From Cerrena zonata (Eukaryota; Basidiomycota; Agaricomycetes; Polyporales; Cerrenaceae), in NCBI GenBank assembly GCA_038087015.1, contig JASBNA010000113.1, positions 1-64,000 on the forward strand: a stretch of DNA of 64,000 bases. Reading direction: 5' to 3'. The translations under genes were made by a program, and so were the position numbers. Under the pieces are notes generated by a model. That model was not told where the DNA came from. It did no database searches and worked only from the letters and a program-made list of their open reading frames with translations. Positions 32,219 to 41,142 of this stretch are shown here, piece after piece; the first letter of the stretch is position 1; each line of letters begins with the position of its first letter.

Positions 32219-32861
32219 ACTAGTGATTCGGTAAGGTACGAGATTGCCAAGTGAGTATCCAGACCAGTCTACAAGCATACCAGGAGACTACTAGTATATC
32301 AGTATATCAGTATATCAGGATACCAGGATATCAGTATATCAGGATACCAGGATACCAGAATATCAGTATACCAGTATACCATTATCAGTATATCAGTATA
32401 CCAGTATCAGTATACCAGGGTACGTGCCCCCTGAAAGCTAGTCACCAGTACATAGTAATACTTTCTACTAAACTAGTAAGTACTGAAGTAGCAGAATTAG
32501 CAGTAAGTAAAGAAATGCTAAATATAAAAATGTTCCAGATGTACGGGCGTATAGTTTTGAGCACATAAACACCCCTTTGAAATAAAGTAAACAATTAGAA
32601 CTAGACAAAACCAACATTACAACTTGAAAAAAAAAGCCATCTCCTTCATCTTTTGATCTAGTTATTACTCTTTCTTATACTCTTTCTTCGTTTCGATAAG
32701 TCAGAACTGGGATTATCCATACTTGTACCCTTAGGTATTGTTTTCGTTCGCTGTTGTATTCACTCGCTTTTTGTACAATCTATCTCATTAGACGAATAAG
32801 GCTTAACCATTACACGAGCTGTCTATTTTGAACCTTTGACTGATAACTGATAATTTGCATA
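32219..32861. other. Intergenic with tandem repeats and a Rap1-like site
   Basis: About 640 bp without a supported gene. It has a degenerate AGTATATC/AGGATACC array (32292-32419), TGTACGGGCGT at 32540-32550 and T/C-rich promoter-like sequence before the cell-surface protein gene. A 105-codon open frame across the array reads as a YQYIRIPG repeat and is probably an accident of the satellite. Confidence 0.55.
32292..32419. repeat. Degenerate tandem repeat (AGTATATC / AGGATACC)
   Basis: About fifteen 8-10-nt units alternating between CAGTATAT and CAGGATAC types. It resembles the CAGTATAAC array at 27815 in using CAGTATA cores. Confidence 0.8.
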
Positions 32862-33536
32862 ATGAAGTTTTCGAATGTTGTATTGGGTTTGGCTGCTACT
32901 GGGTTGGTTGTTGAAGCAGCCGCTCCAGCTGCTGCCGCCGCCGCCGCTGATACTGCTACTACTGCTGCTGATACTGCCACCACCAATACTGCCACTACTG
33001 CTAAAGATACTGCTACCACCGCTAAAGATACTGCTACCACCGCTAAAGATACTGCTACCACCGCTAAAGATACTGCTACCACCGCTAAAGATACTGCAGA
33101 TACTGATACTACCACTCCTAAGGATGCTGCTACTACTCTTGATACCACCACCACCCCAGCAGCAGCAGTACAAGGTCAAGCCGGTGGTGGGGCTCCTGCT
33201 GCTGCTGCCCCTACTACCAACACCGACACCGCTGCTGCTGCCTCTGCTGCTTCAGCTGAAAGTGTTGCTAAAACTGCCCAGGAACAAACTCAAGATTATT
33301 CCTTTGTAACTACCATGGCTGCCAGAACTACCGCTTCCCAAAGTGATTCCAGTGCCTCCGGATCCGGTTCTGGCTCCGGTTCTGGCTCAAGCTCTGGTTC
33401 CGGTTCAAACTCAGGATCAAGCTCTTCTTCCTCCTCGGGATCTTCCTCTGGTGGCTCCTCTGTCAAAGTCAGTCTTGGTGCCTTGATTTCTGGTTTGTTT
33501 GTTGCCTCCTTGGGCTCCTGGGTGGCTCTTCTCTAA
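32862..33536 (+). CDS. Repeat-rich GPI-type cell-surface protein
   Basis: 224 residues. It has an N-terminal signal peptide (MKFSNVVLGLAATGLVVEAA), an Ala/Thr-rich stalk with five or six copies of a TATTAKD-type unit, a GQAGGGAPAAAAP linker, a short QTQDYSFVTTMAARTTA segment, a Gly/Ser-rich region and a C-terminal hydrophobic tail (GALISGLFVASLGSWVALL). This is the layout of GPI-anchored yeast wall proteins. Cysteines are absent. The repeats are perfect at DNA level (18-nt unit), so length is expected to vary between strains. There is no match to a named family. Confidence 0.75.
   Translation: MKFSNVVLGLAATGLVVEAAAPAAAAAAADTATTAADTATTNTATTAKDTATTAKDTATTAKDTATTAKDTATTAKDTADTDTTTPKDAATTLDTTTTPAAAVQGQAGGGAPAAAAPTTNTDTAAAASAASAESVAKTAQEQTQDYSFVTTMAARTTASQSDSSASGSGSGSGSGSSSGSGSNSGSSSSSSSGSSSGGSSVKVSLGALISGLFVASLGSWVALL
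32997..33095 (+). repeat. 18-bp coding tandem repeat
   Basis: Five near-perfect copies of an 18-nt unit (ACCGCTAAAGATACTGCT) encode the TAKDTA repeats in the surface protein stalk. Third-position identity implies recent expansion or homogenisation. Confidence 0.85.
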
Positions 33537-33778
33537 TCCCTTTACCTTTCCAAGCTCTTTACTTCTCTGATATCTCTTGTTTTTAGTTCTTTCGTGTTTC
33601 TTTGTCTTTTTCGTTATTGATACCCATTCTTTACTGATAGTGTAGATACGTATGCAGTGTACGGGCCTAATATTTCGCCCTTTTTCGAAATGTACGTGCG
33701 CGGCACAAGTTGAAAAAAGGTTAAAAATTTCAAAGAGCCATAAGCTCTTCATTAACTACTTGAAGTCAGAGCCCGATA
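33537..33778. promoter_or_regulatory. Upstream region with two Rap1-like sites
   Basis: TGTACGGGCCT at 33658-33668 and TGTACGTGCGC at 33691-33701 lie about 80-120 bp before the next gene. The first is the closer match to the consensus. Confidence 0.4.
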
Positions 33779-34949
33779 ATGATAAGAAGAACCCTTCTAA
33801 GGAATAACTTGAGGTTGTTCGGTACCAGTGCTAGACGATTGAATGCAAACCCGTTTTTGTATATTAAGGATTTCGAAACTTTGAATACCAAAATTAATGA
33901 TAATTTACTCAGTTTGAAAAATCCAAATGATGATTTAATCATCCAAGCTATAAAAGCATGTAATGATTTACAAAAAGATATACATGATTACGATAAGTTT
34001 TGGCAGGATCCAACCAACGAGAAATTATCGAAGAAAATATCCGAAATCTTATTCAATGAAAATATAACTTTTGATAAAGAATTATTAACTAAAATTTTAC
34101 TACTTAAATTACCAATAGTAATTAATATTAAAAGTATTACAAGTTTTCTATGAAAGAAATCCTTCGAGTCATATAGATAAGTCAATTGCATTAATACCCT
34201 TCCGTCATTCAATTTTCAATGGAGATTTGAAAAATTCATTAAAAATTATCGATTTAACAACTGGCCATCCAAATTATATAAATTATCGAAATGATCAATT
34301 AAAATCTGGTTTCAGTAAATTAATGTTGACTGCTGCTGGTATAACTCTATTTTCTAAAGTTGGTGTACAACAAATCATCGATTTGGGTTATCTTTCTTCA
34401 AGTTGGAGACATTTAGGCTCAATAAATTCAATGATTTTAACTTACCTTTTAAATTCGAGTTTTTTCATAACAATTGTTAAATTCGGAAGAACTTTAAAAT
34501 CTTCTGGTGGTGATTTCTTAACGTGGCAAAAGGGTACTTTCTATAACCATTGGTTTAAACATTCTGATGAAATGTTAATGTGTTCAAAATTAATGGAGGC
34601 AGATTTTAAATTAAATAATTACACTGAAAATTCTCCAGAATTAGTTGAAGAGTTATGTAGAGAAGACATAAACGTTAGTGGTGGTGGTTCAGTGTTAAAA
34701 CCAGGGCTTACCAGAGATGGTCATAAGGTTAGATTATTGGCCCCAAAAGATAATATAGAAGATTTAAAACTTCAAGCTTATTGGATGAGTGGAGGTGATG
34801 GTTTTGAATGGGTTGAACCAGATCAAGATCCTGCTGAATTGATCTGGAGAAAGCATTTAGATAAATTCAATAAACCAGGTCTTAACACTGGTGATTCTAC
34901 TAAAAAATTAAAATGGGCCGAAGAATTAATCGATGAAAAGAAAAATTGA
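33779..34949 (+). CDS. Conserved mitochondrial membrane protein, one frameshift
   Basis: About 390 residues across two frames. The N-terminus is Arg-rich without acids (MIRRTLLRNNLRLFGTSARR), a likely mitochondrial presequence. The second half has two hydrophobic stretches (MLTAAGITLFSKVGVQQII, then MILTYLLNSSFFITIVKF) separated by SSSWRHLGS. A conserved-looking soluble tail follows (LTWQKGTFYNHWFKHSDEM, then RDGHKVRLLAP). The frame changes near 34145, equivalent to one extra base, joining ITSF to YERNPSSHIDKSIAL. I do not recognise the family by name. An inner-membrane role is inference from the presequence and hydrophobic pair. Confidence 0.7.
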
Positions 34950-35053
34950 TTCTCTTGTAAATATTTATTCATATAATTCAAATATATTTAAAAGAAAGCA
35001 AAAAAAAAAAAAATAGAAACGTCATTATTTACATGTATTAATAAATAGCTTGC

Positions 35054-36067
35054 TTATGATTGATGGGTTGGGCTTCCTTCTTCATTAATCACTCGACATT
35101 TAGGTATTAATCTAACATCATAAGTCGTATCAGATTTTAATTCATCCCAAGGCTCGAAATTATACCAAACCAATTCAAGATCATCATCACTTTCAATACT
35201 ATGGTTTCCCAACTGAATTGGAGACTTGGCATAATGTTCATTCAATTGAACTTTCCCTTTACCTTCCATTAAATCATCTAATCTACTAGCTTTGTTCAAT
35301 TCATTAACATCTTTTAATTCTCCCTCCAATGAATCGTGACTTGCCTTGTCATTTCGGCCCTTTATGTGTTCATACGCTTCTTTGAATTTATCGTTATCAG
35401 GAAGAGGGGTTGTCTTTTGATGTAATTCAGGATTTTCATAAATTTGCCTATGGAGGATTTGATGATATGTATCTTTAGAAAATTCATCTAACCATGTATT
35501 AAAACTCATTGGCTTGTATTGACGAATGGCTCCCCACCACCATGTAGGCTTGGATCCATTTTTTATCGCTAATCTTCTTTGATATTGTGCTTCATCATAC
35601 CATGGATCGTTTCCTATTCTGAGTCTTAAAAACTCGAGTGATGATCCTATACCAAATATTAATGAGAGAAATATCGAATACCCCTTCATATACTTATCGG
35701 GTCCCGACAACTGCGGATACCTTCTTAATTTTCGAAAATTATTAAATAGTATACCACTAGCAATCAATTGAGTACCAGTACATATATACAAAGCAGGTCT
35801 ATTATCTGGAGCTGGCTTGAAAGGTCCCCAGAATATTAATCCAAAACTCGGGTTTTCAGGTATATATTTGCGAATAAATGATTCTACTCTCGAAGTATCG
35901 GTGGATTCAGATGAAATTGTTAAACTAGAGTCGGTACTGGTGGTGGTATCTGAACTGTTCTTTGATTGTCCTTTCTTATCTTCCTTGTCGTCAGAACTTG
36001 ACCCACTCTCACTTGGCGGTGGTATGTAAACACCCATTGTGGTTATACTGAGTTTTTCAAAAGTCAA
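35054..36067 (-). CDS. Predicted membrane protein of unknown function
   Basis: 337 residues. A Ser/Thr/Asp-rich N-terminal 60 residues precede YIPENPSFGLIFWGPFKPAP. Two probable membrane segments follow (PALYICTGTQLIASGILF, then GYSIFLSLIFGIGSSLEFL), then a Trp-rich motif (KPTWWWGAIRQYKPMSFNTW) and a charged tail. ATGs at codons 1 and 11 are both possible, the second giving MGVYIPPPSES. No named family is recognised. It may be mitochondrial or ER; nothing in the sequence decides. Confidence 0.65.
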   Translation of the reverse strand: MTFEKLSITTMGVYIPPPSESGSSSDDKEDKKGQSKNSSDTTTSTDSSLTISSESTDTSRVESFIRKYIPENPSFGLIFWGPFKPAPDNRPALYICTGTQLIASGILFNNFRKLRRYPQLSGPDKYMKGYSIFLSLIFGIGSSLEFLRLRIGNDPWYDEAQYQRRLAIKNGSKPTWWWGAIRQYKPMSFNTWLDEFSKDTYHQILHRQIYENPELHQKTTPLPDNDKFKEAYEHIKGRNDKASHDSLEGELKDVNELNKASRLDDLMEGKGKVQLNEHYAKSPIQLGNHSIESDDDLELVWYNFEPWDELKSDTTYDVRLIPKCRVINEEGSPTHQS

Positions 36068-36276
36068 TGCTGTTGTTGCTAGACTTATATTTTTATTTGA
36101 ACAGTCGAATTTCTACGAAACTTTCGAAGCTTTTTCTCACTTGGAAAAACGCTAACAAAACGAAAAAAAAAAAAACATAAAGCTAACCAATTTACAGCCA
36201 AATATACGTAGATACTAACAATGACTATTATGACAATTACATTTAAAGAATATGCTATAGATATAAGTTTTTCTGC

Positions 36277-39257
36277 TTAGAAATGGATAAGTCTTTGAGC
36301 CAAGGTATCGTTATGATGTTCAGCAGAGCTGATCGACTCTCTTACTTGTTTTTCGTTTTCCAACTTAACACGGATAGCCTTATGTAAACTTGATAAGTAA
36401 TCAGGGTAGCTTGGACCACCGCTTACCGTCACAGCACCTTTCAAAGCATCCTCCACTAGAAGTTCTTTGAAGAGAATTTCTGATCGGTCAATCCCTTCAC
36501 GAATGATTTTTATACTTCCAGCACCGATTGGAGAGGCTCCTATGATATGAGTTTGGAAATGATTAACCAAGTTTCTTGCTTGTTGAGAGATGTCAGTAGG
36601 TAACTCTGGTAGTTCATCAAGGAGTGGGTTAATTTCTTTAACTTCTTCGATTTCTTCACCAAATAAATCTTTTATGAGAAGTATATTTGCATTCTGGTGA
36701 ATCCAAACATAAACATCATCACCATTACATAAGATGTAAACTCCAAATTGTAAGTTATTGGTGGTCAATTCTTTGAATAATGGAATCTTAACGAAACCAT
36801 GGATGTTTTCTGGAGTTTGGGGTATTAAGCAATCATCTTCTCCTAGACTATGCAATTCAACTAAGGCAGGATATAATTTATATACTATTCTATCAATAGG
36901 CTCAGTTAAAATTTGGAATATTTCATTTAATCTAGTATCTGCTGGTATCCCACTAGCTTCTCTTATACTAAGGTGTTTGATGAAACCCAATAAGTAAAGA
37001 GGTAAATGCTTCAAAGATTCTGGGAATATCAACTGTTTATTCAATGCACGGTTTCTGTTATGACCAATTTCACTCATTGCTCGATATTGAGAGAACACTT
37101 CTACTAATTTTTCATTAATTGAATCTCTGAGTTCCGATAATGGTTGTTTACCGACAAATGACAAAGTATCTCTAACCATGGTAGTGATAACAGAATCTTG
37201 ATCAACAAAATTAAATACGTCTTCTAACCTTTCTGAAACTGCTAGGACCAAGTTAACTACTCTAACTTTACGAATCCCTGTTGATCAGTGTAAAGTAAGG
37301 CTGCTTGGAAATGACAATCATACTTTGTATTCAAATCTCCATCATATTGTAATAACACTGTAAAAGTTTGATCTTCATTAAGGATAGGTAAGACAGGATC
37401 TTGAACTGTACCTCCAATTACGCTTAATTCCGAGATTGATGAGCTAGTACCATAATATTGTGCAACCTGTAAACCATTTGAACAACGTAATTTCAATTGA
37501 CCTTGATAACCAGTTGTTTTGTTGACACAATTAACAAATTTGGAAGTAAAATTACGCCCATCACGTTCAAATTCAAAGTCAGAATATTTATAAACGCTAC
37601 CACCGGAAACATTAGCCAACCATCCAATATTTGATAGATCAACAGCCAGATTACAAACCACCAATACATCAAGACCAACATTTTTAGATAAGAAGTCTTT
37701 GGCTAATGATTTATAATATTCATTATCCGGGAGGAAAACTCTTTTTTCAACTTCTGGTGAAGGACCACGTCCGATCGCCCTATTATCTTTGAATTTCAAA
37801 CCACCAGGACCCCAAGAAGGTAAAGCGGATAAAATGGAAGTAATTTTACCACCACCAACTGATTCAAGACACATGGTGGCATAACGACAAGCGGCTGCGA
37901 AACAAGGTTCAGATTCAGCCAAAGTTTCCTGTGAAGTCAAGGATTCCAAATTATTCAAAGCATCTTCAATGACAAGTCTACTTTCTTCTGGGTCTACGAA
38001 TAAGCCTTCATTGAAAGGAACGAAAGGATCTTCCAAATCTGCGGAAATCGAGATTTGGGTAGAATCAAGAGAAGGTGACAAATTATAAAAATGAAGACGT
38101 TTGTCGAAAGCAATAAGAGCAAACTTACCTTCAAATTTTCGACTTGGACTATCAGAATCTTCAAAATTGTAGAGAGTAGCTCTTATGGCATCAGCGACTA
38201 AAACAGGCAAGGAATGCTTAACACTATTTTCACTAACATCAATTAAGAAAACGTGATGTAATTCCTTATTTTCAGCACTTGCACCACCAACATTATATTC
38301 CTTTGGAACCATAATATCATAAACCCCACGATGTAACTCTGGCTTTATATCACGGTCAATTCTTTGACCCGTAGCTGGGTTGATCATTGAAGTATAATCC
38401 ATTGGAACTGTATTATTAGGGAATTGACAGATATTACAAATAAAAGTATTATGATTGGTATGCTGCATTGAAGGATTCATATAAGTACGACAACGGCGAC
38501 ATCTTGGCGGACCTATATCCATTGGATCACTTGATTCATTTGAACCCAACTGCGACATATCGACAACTGGGATGGGATCTTCAGTTGGTAAAAGTGGAGC
38601 AAAAGGTCTGACTGTAACCTGCAACTGGCAATTTAGTAGCAGCACGTAACTGTTCATTTTCAGGGAACGTTATACATTGTTGGCCTCATGAATTTGGAGG
38701 ATGCAGTTCCTTGATCTATTGCGTGATACTGCGTACCACCACAGGGAGGCACGATATTTTGGAAAGTAAGAAAAGACTTATACGAAGGATTTTCTGGATT
38801 GATATTAGTTTGATACTCCAATTGATGAAAGTATCTGGCATTCGATAATGACAAGTCTTCAGTTGCATCCATAGGCCCGTTATGATAGCTGGCCGAACTG
38901 TCTTGGTAAGGGTGAATGCGTGCCCGCAGCCGCTGGGGTATGGAATTGAGAAACACTTGCATTAAAAGGTTGGGGTTGACTAGTAGCAGGGGTATAAGGA
39001 GACGCAGCATTAACATTGTTCATTGGGAACTGTGCTTGATTTGGAGTAGTAAGCCCATTACTAGCGCCATCGGGCACAGCTGGAGCATTGAACTCAGTAT
39101 GGTAAGCACGATGACTTCTTTTCTTCTTTGCTTTAGCCGTATTGACATTGCCCACTGAAAGATTTTGAAAATTTGTATCAAGATCTTCCACTGGATTTGG
39201 AGACACCGATCCTGAGTTGCCGTTCCCAAAAGGTGGTGGTGGTGGAGCAAAGGACAT
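36277..39257 (-). CDS. SFB3: COPII coat subunit Sfb3/Lst1 (Sec24 paralog), several frame changes
   Basis: Four frame blocks make one protein of about 990 residues. The N-terminal KKKRSHRAYHTEF, the zinc finger PPRCRRCRTYMN...CNIC, the Sec23/24 trunk (HHVFLIDVSENS), FQAALLYTDQQG and the gelsolin-like C-terminus ending HHNDTLAQRLIHF follow Sfb3/Lst1 of S. cerevisiae (SRRPHRAYH and ENIHQKFVQF there) rather than Sec24. Sfb3 selects cargo such as Pma1 at ER exit sites. Frame changes occur near 38900-38950, at 38665, near 38620 and near 37265. Three equal one extra base and one equals a missing base. Coding conservation on both sides suggests consensus errors. Confidence 0.88.
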
Positions 39258-39483
39258 GGTAGCTAGTCAATTCGAGCAATCTTCTTCTTGAGTTTGCTTC
39301 CTCTAGCGTTCCCTAGGGTTTCTTCTGGCGTGGTTGGCCAAATGGAAAACAGAACCGATTGAAATTCCGAGATCAACACAAATGTCGAACAATGTCGCGA
39401 AACAAAAAGTCAAAAAGAGCGACATTACTACACCCGTGCACCTATTATAATGTATATTTTGCAATAAAGATATAACTATACAA
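39258..39483. promoter_or_regulatory. SFB3 upstream region with Rap1-like site
   Basis: ACACCCGTGCA at 39430-39440 is one base from the Rap1 consensus, 173 bp upstream of the SFB3 ATG. It also lies just past the 3' end of the peroxiredoxin gene. Confidence 0.4.
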
Positions 39484-40047
39484 CTAAGCTTGGTCCAAGA
39501 CTTTGGAAACATCACTGACATCAACACTGACATTGTCCGGTTCAACAAAGGTCTTGGAGACTTTACCGTCTTCGACCAAAAGGGCGAATCTCTTCGATCT
39601 GGCGTTCCCGAAGAATTTCGAAGCATCAAAGGACAAATCAAGTTCTTTGACAAAGTCACCTTTTGGATCGGCGAAAAATCTGATTTGATCACTGCCAACC
39701 TGGTTTTGGATCAAAGAGTCACCGAATGCCTTGGTAACAAAAGCGTCATTGACCGTGACAACAAATAACTTCGTATAACCTTTTTCATTGAAAGCACGAA
39801 TGTTCTTAATGTAAGCAGGGATTTGGTTACTGCAAGCAGGAGAGAATGCCCCTGGAATACCCAAGATGATGGACTTACCCTTAGCGGTTTCCTCACCAAT
39901 GTCAATGGCAGAACCCGGCGAGTTTTCAAATAACGTAGCTTTTGGAATCGAGTCTCCAACTGCGACAAATCTTGGGGCAGAGGTCTTGAATCCACGGGAA
40001 AACAATTGTGGTCTTGCGGCTAATCTAAAGGATGGGAACATGGTCAA
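39484..40047 (-). CDS. Prx5-type peroxiredoxin, probably mitochondrial
   Basis: 187 residues. An N-terminal presequence (MFPSFRLAARPQLFSRGFKT, no acids) leads into a Prx5/AHP-type thioredoxin fold. The peroxidatic motif PGAFSPACSNQIPAYI and the downstream VTVNDAFVTKAFGDSL and RFFADPKGDFVKELDL segments are typical. It reduces hydroperoxides using thioredoxin or glutathione systems. Yeast Ahp1 is cytosolic, but the presequence here points to mitochondria, as for human PRDX5. The resolving cysteine is not obvious, which would fit a 1-Cys mechanism. The gene is intact. Confidence 0.85.
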   Translation of the reverse strand: MTMFPSFRLAARPQLFSRGFKTSAPRFVAVGDSIPKATLFENSPGSAIDIGEETAKGKSIILGIPGAFSPACSNQIPAYIKNIRAFNEKGYTKLFVVTVNDAFVTKAFGDSLIQNQVGSDQIRFFADPKGDFVKELDLSFDASKFFGNARSKRFALLVEDGKVSKTFVEPDNVSVDVSDVSKVLDQA

Positions 40048-40222
40048 TTGACTGTTTAATATCTAAAGAACAAGTTGGTAAAGAAGAAGTAATTCAAAAT
40101 TTGCATTAATCTTGCTGTTTGGTGAGCCACTCCTTTTTTTTAGTGTGCGGTTGGATTTTTTTTTTTTTTTCAATTTGTTTGTTCATCTTCTTCTTAAGCA
40201 AACTAGTTATAGACGATTAAAT

Positions 40223-40786
40223 ATGGCAGGGAAGGTATCGGCAAAGACCACCACCGTCAAGCAGCAGAAGATATCCACCAAGAAAGCTTTGGAGCTTTAT
40301 AAGAACACTCTCAATTTCAATGTCATAAGTCGATACGATCCACAGATTAAACAATTACTATTTAATACGTCACATTGTGTATTATATAAGTTTAATGACG
40401 ACGAGGAAGAATGGGTGAAGAGTGATTACCAAGGTACTCTAGCATTATATTTACGAGACTTCCAGGTGCCTGCGCAAGGAACCATACCATCGTACCAGGA
40501 TTTACAGACATTATTTTGTTATGGACTCGTTTTACTAAACAGAAACAACCCAGAGTGTTTTTCAATCGGCTTATTACCAAACAAGGTGTCGACTCACTTT
40601 TTTCCTAACGGATTGAACAGTAACCTGGGGGTTTCTGAGATGTGTGCTGAGTTGAACGATAATTTAATCATCATCAAGAATCTTTTGGGTGACATCTATG
40701 GTTTGTGGATTTTCAACGAAGATGAACGTGACAAGCTCTTCAAATTGATAGAGTTCTGTCTCAATAACACCTCTTCTATCTTTTAA
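40223..40786 (+). CDS. DCP1: mRNA decapping activator Dcp1
   Basis: 187 residues from the chosen ATG (MAGKVSAKTTTVKQQK). The frame is open further upstream but that part is a T-rich leader. The EVH1-type fold is seen in ALELYKNTLNFNVISRYDPQ, ILFNTSHCVLYKF-like strands, FCYGLVLLNRNNPECFSIGL and the C-terminal YGLWIFNEDERDKLFKLIEF helix. Dcp1 is the small partner of the Nudix enzyme Dcp2 in cytoplasmic P-bodies. Compared with S. cerevisiae Dcp1 it lacks large insertions. In-frame CTG in SN(CTG)GVSEM would be Ser under the alternative code. Confidence 0.87.
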   Translation: MAGKVSAKTTTVKQQKISTKKALELYKNTLNFNVISRYDPQIKQLLFNTSHCVLYKFNDDEEEWVKSDYQGTLALYLRDFQVPAQGTIPSYQDLQTLFCYGLVLLNRNNPECFSIGLLPNKVSTHFFPNGLNSNLGVSEMCAELNDNLIIIKNLLGDIYGLWIFNEDERDKLFKLIEFCLNNTSSIF

Positions 40787-41142
40787 TGAATTGTCTACGT
40801 CTTTTAATGTACATTATCTAGAGCTTAGTTAACGTAGTTGTAGTTTCCAGTCTTAGTATCGGTGTACGGGCGCAAAAAAAGTGTTGTTGAAAAAAAAAAA
40901 ATGCTAAATAAAATTAGAATAAACAGAAAGCTATTCATAAGCTTGAAAAGATTTTGCAGTTCTTTGAAAGTCAGGATCCCCCTTCCCGCTGGTGTCAATC
41001 TATCTTTTAGAGCTAGGCCTCTTTCAATATCTGGTAGTCTTTTGGTTCTTATACCCTTGAGTTGTTTGTTTTATTCTGCTCAGACTCCCGTTTTTCTTCA
41101 ATTTACCGTTAATTATCGATTTCCTGAAAAATATACGGCATA

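Noticed and set aside
32251..32568. 105-codon frame reading YQYIRIPG repeats
   Set aside because: It is explained by the underlying 8-10-nt satellite, whose units keep an open frame by chance.
39303..39698. 131-codon minus-strand frame overlapping the peroxiredoxin gene
   Set aside because: The peroxiredoxin frame carries the conserved active site and presequence; this one is a shadow with no family features.
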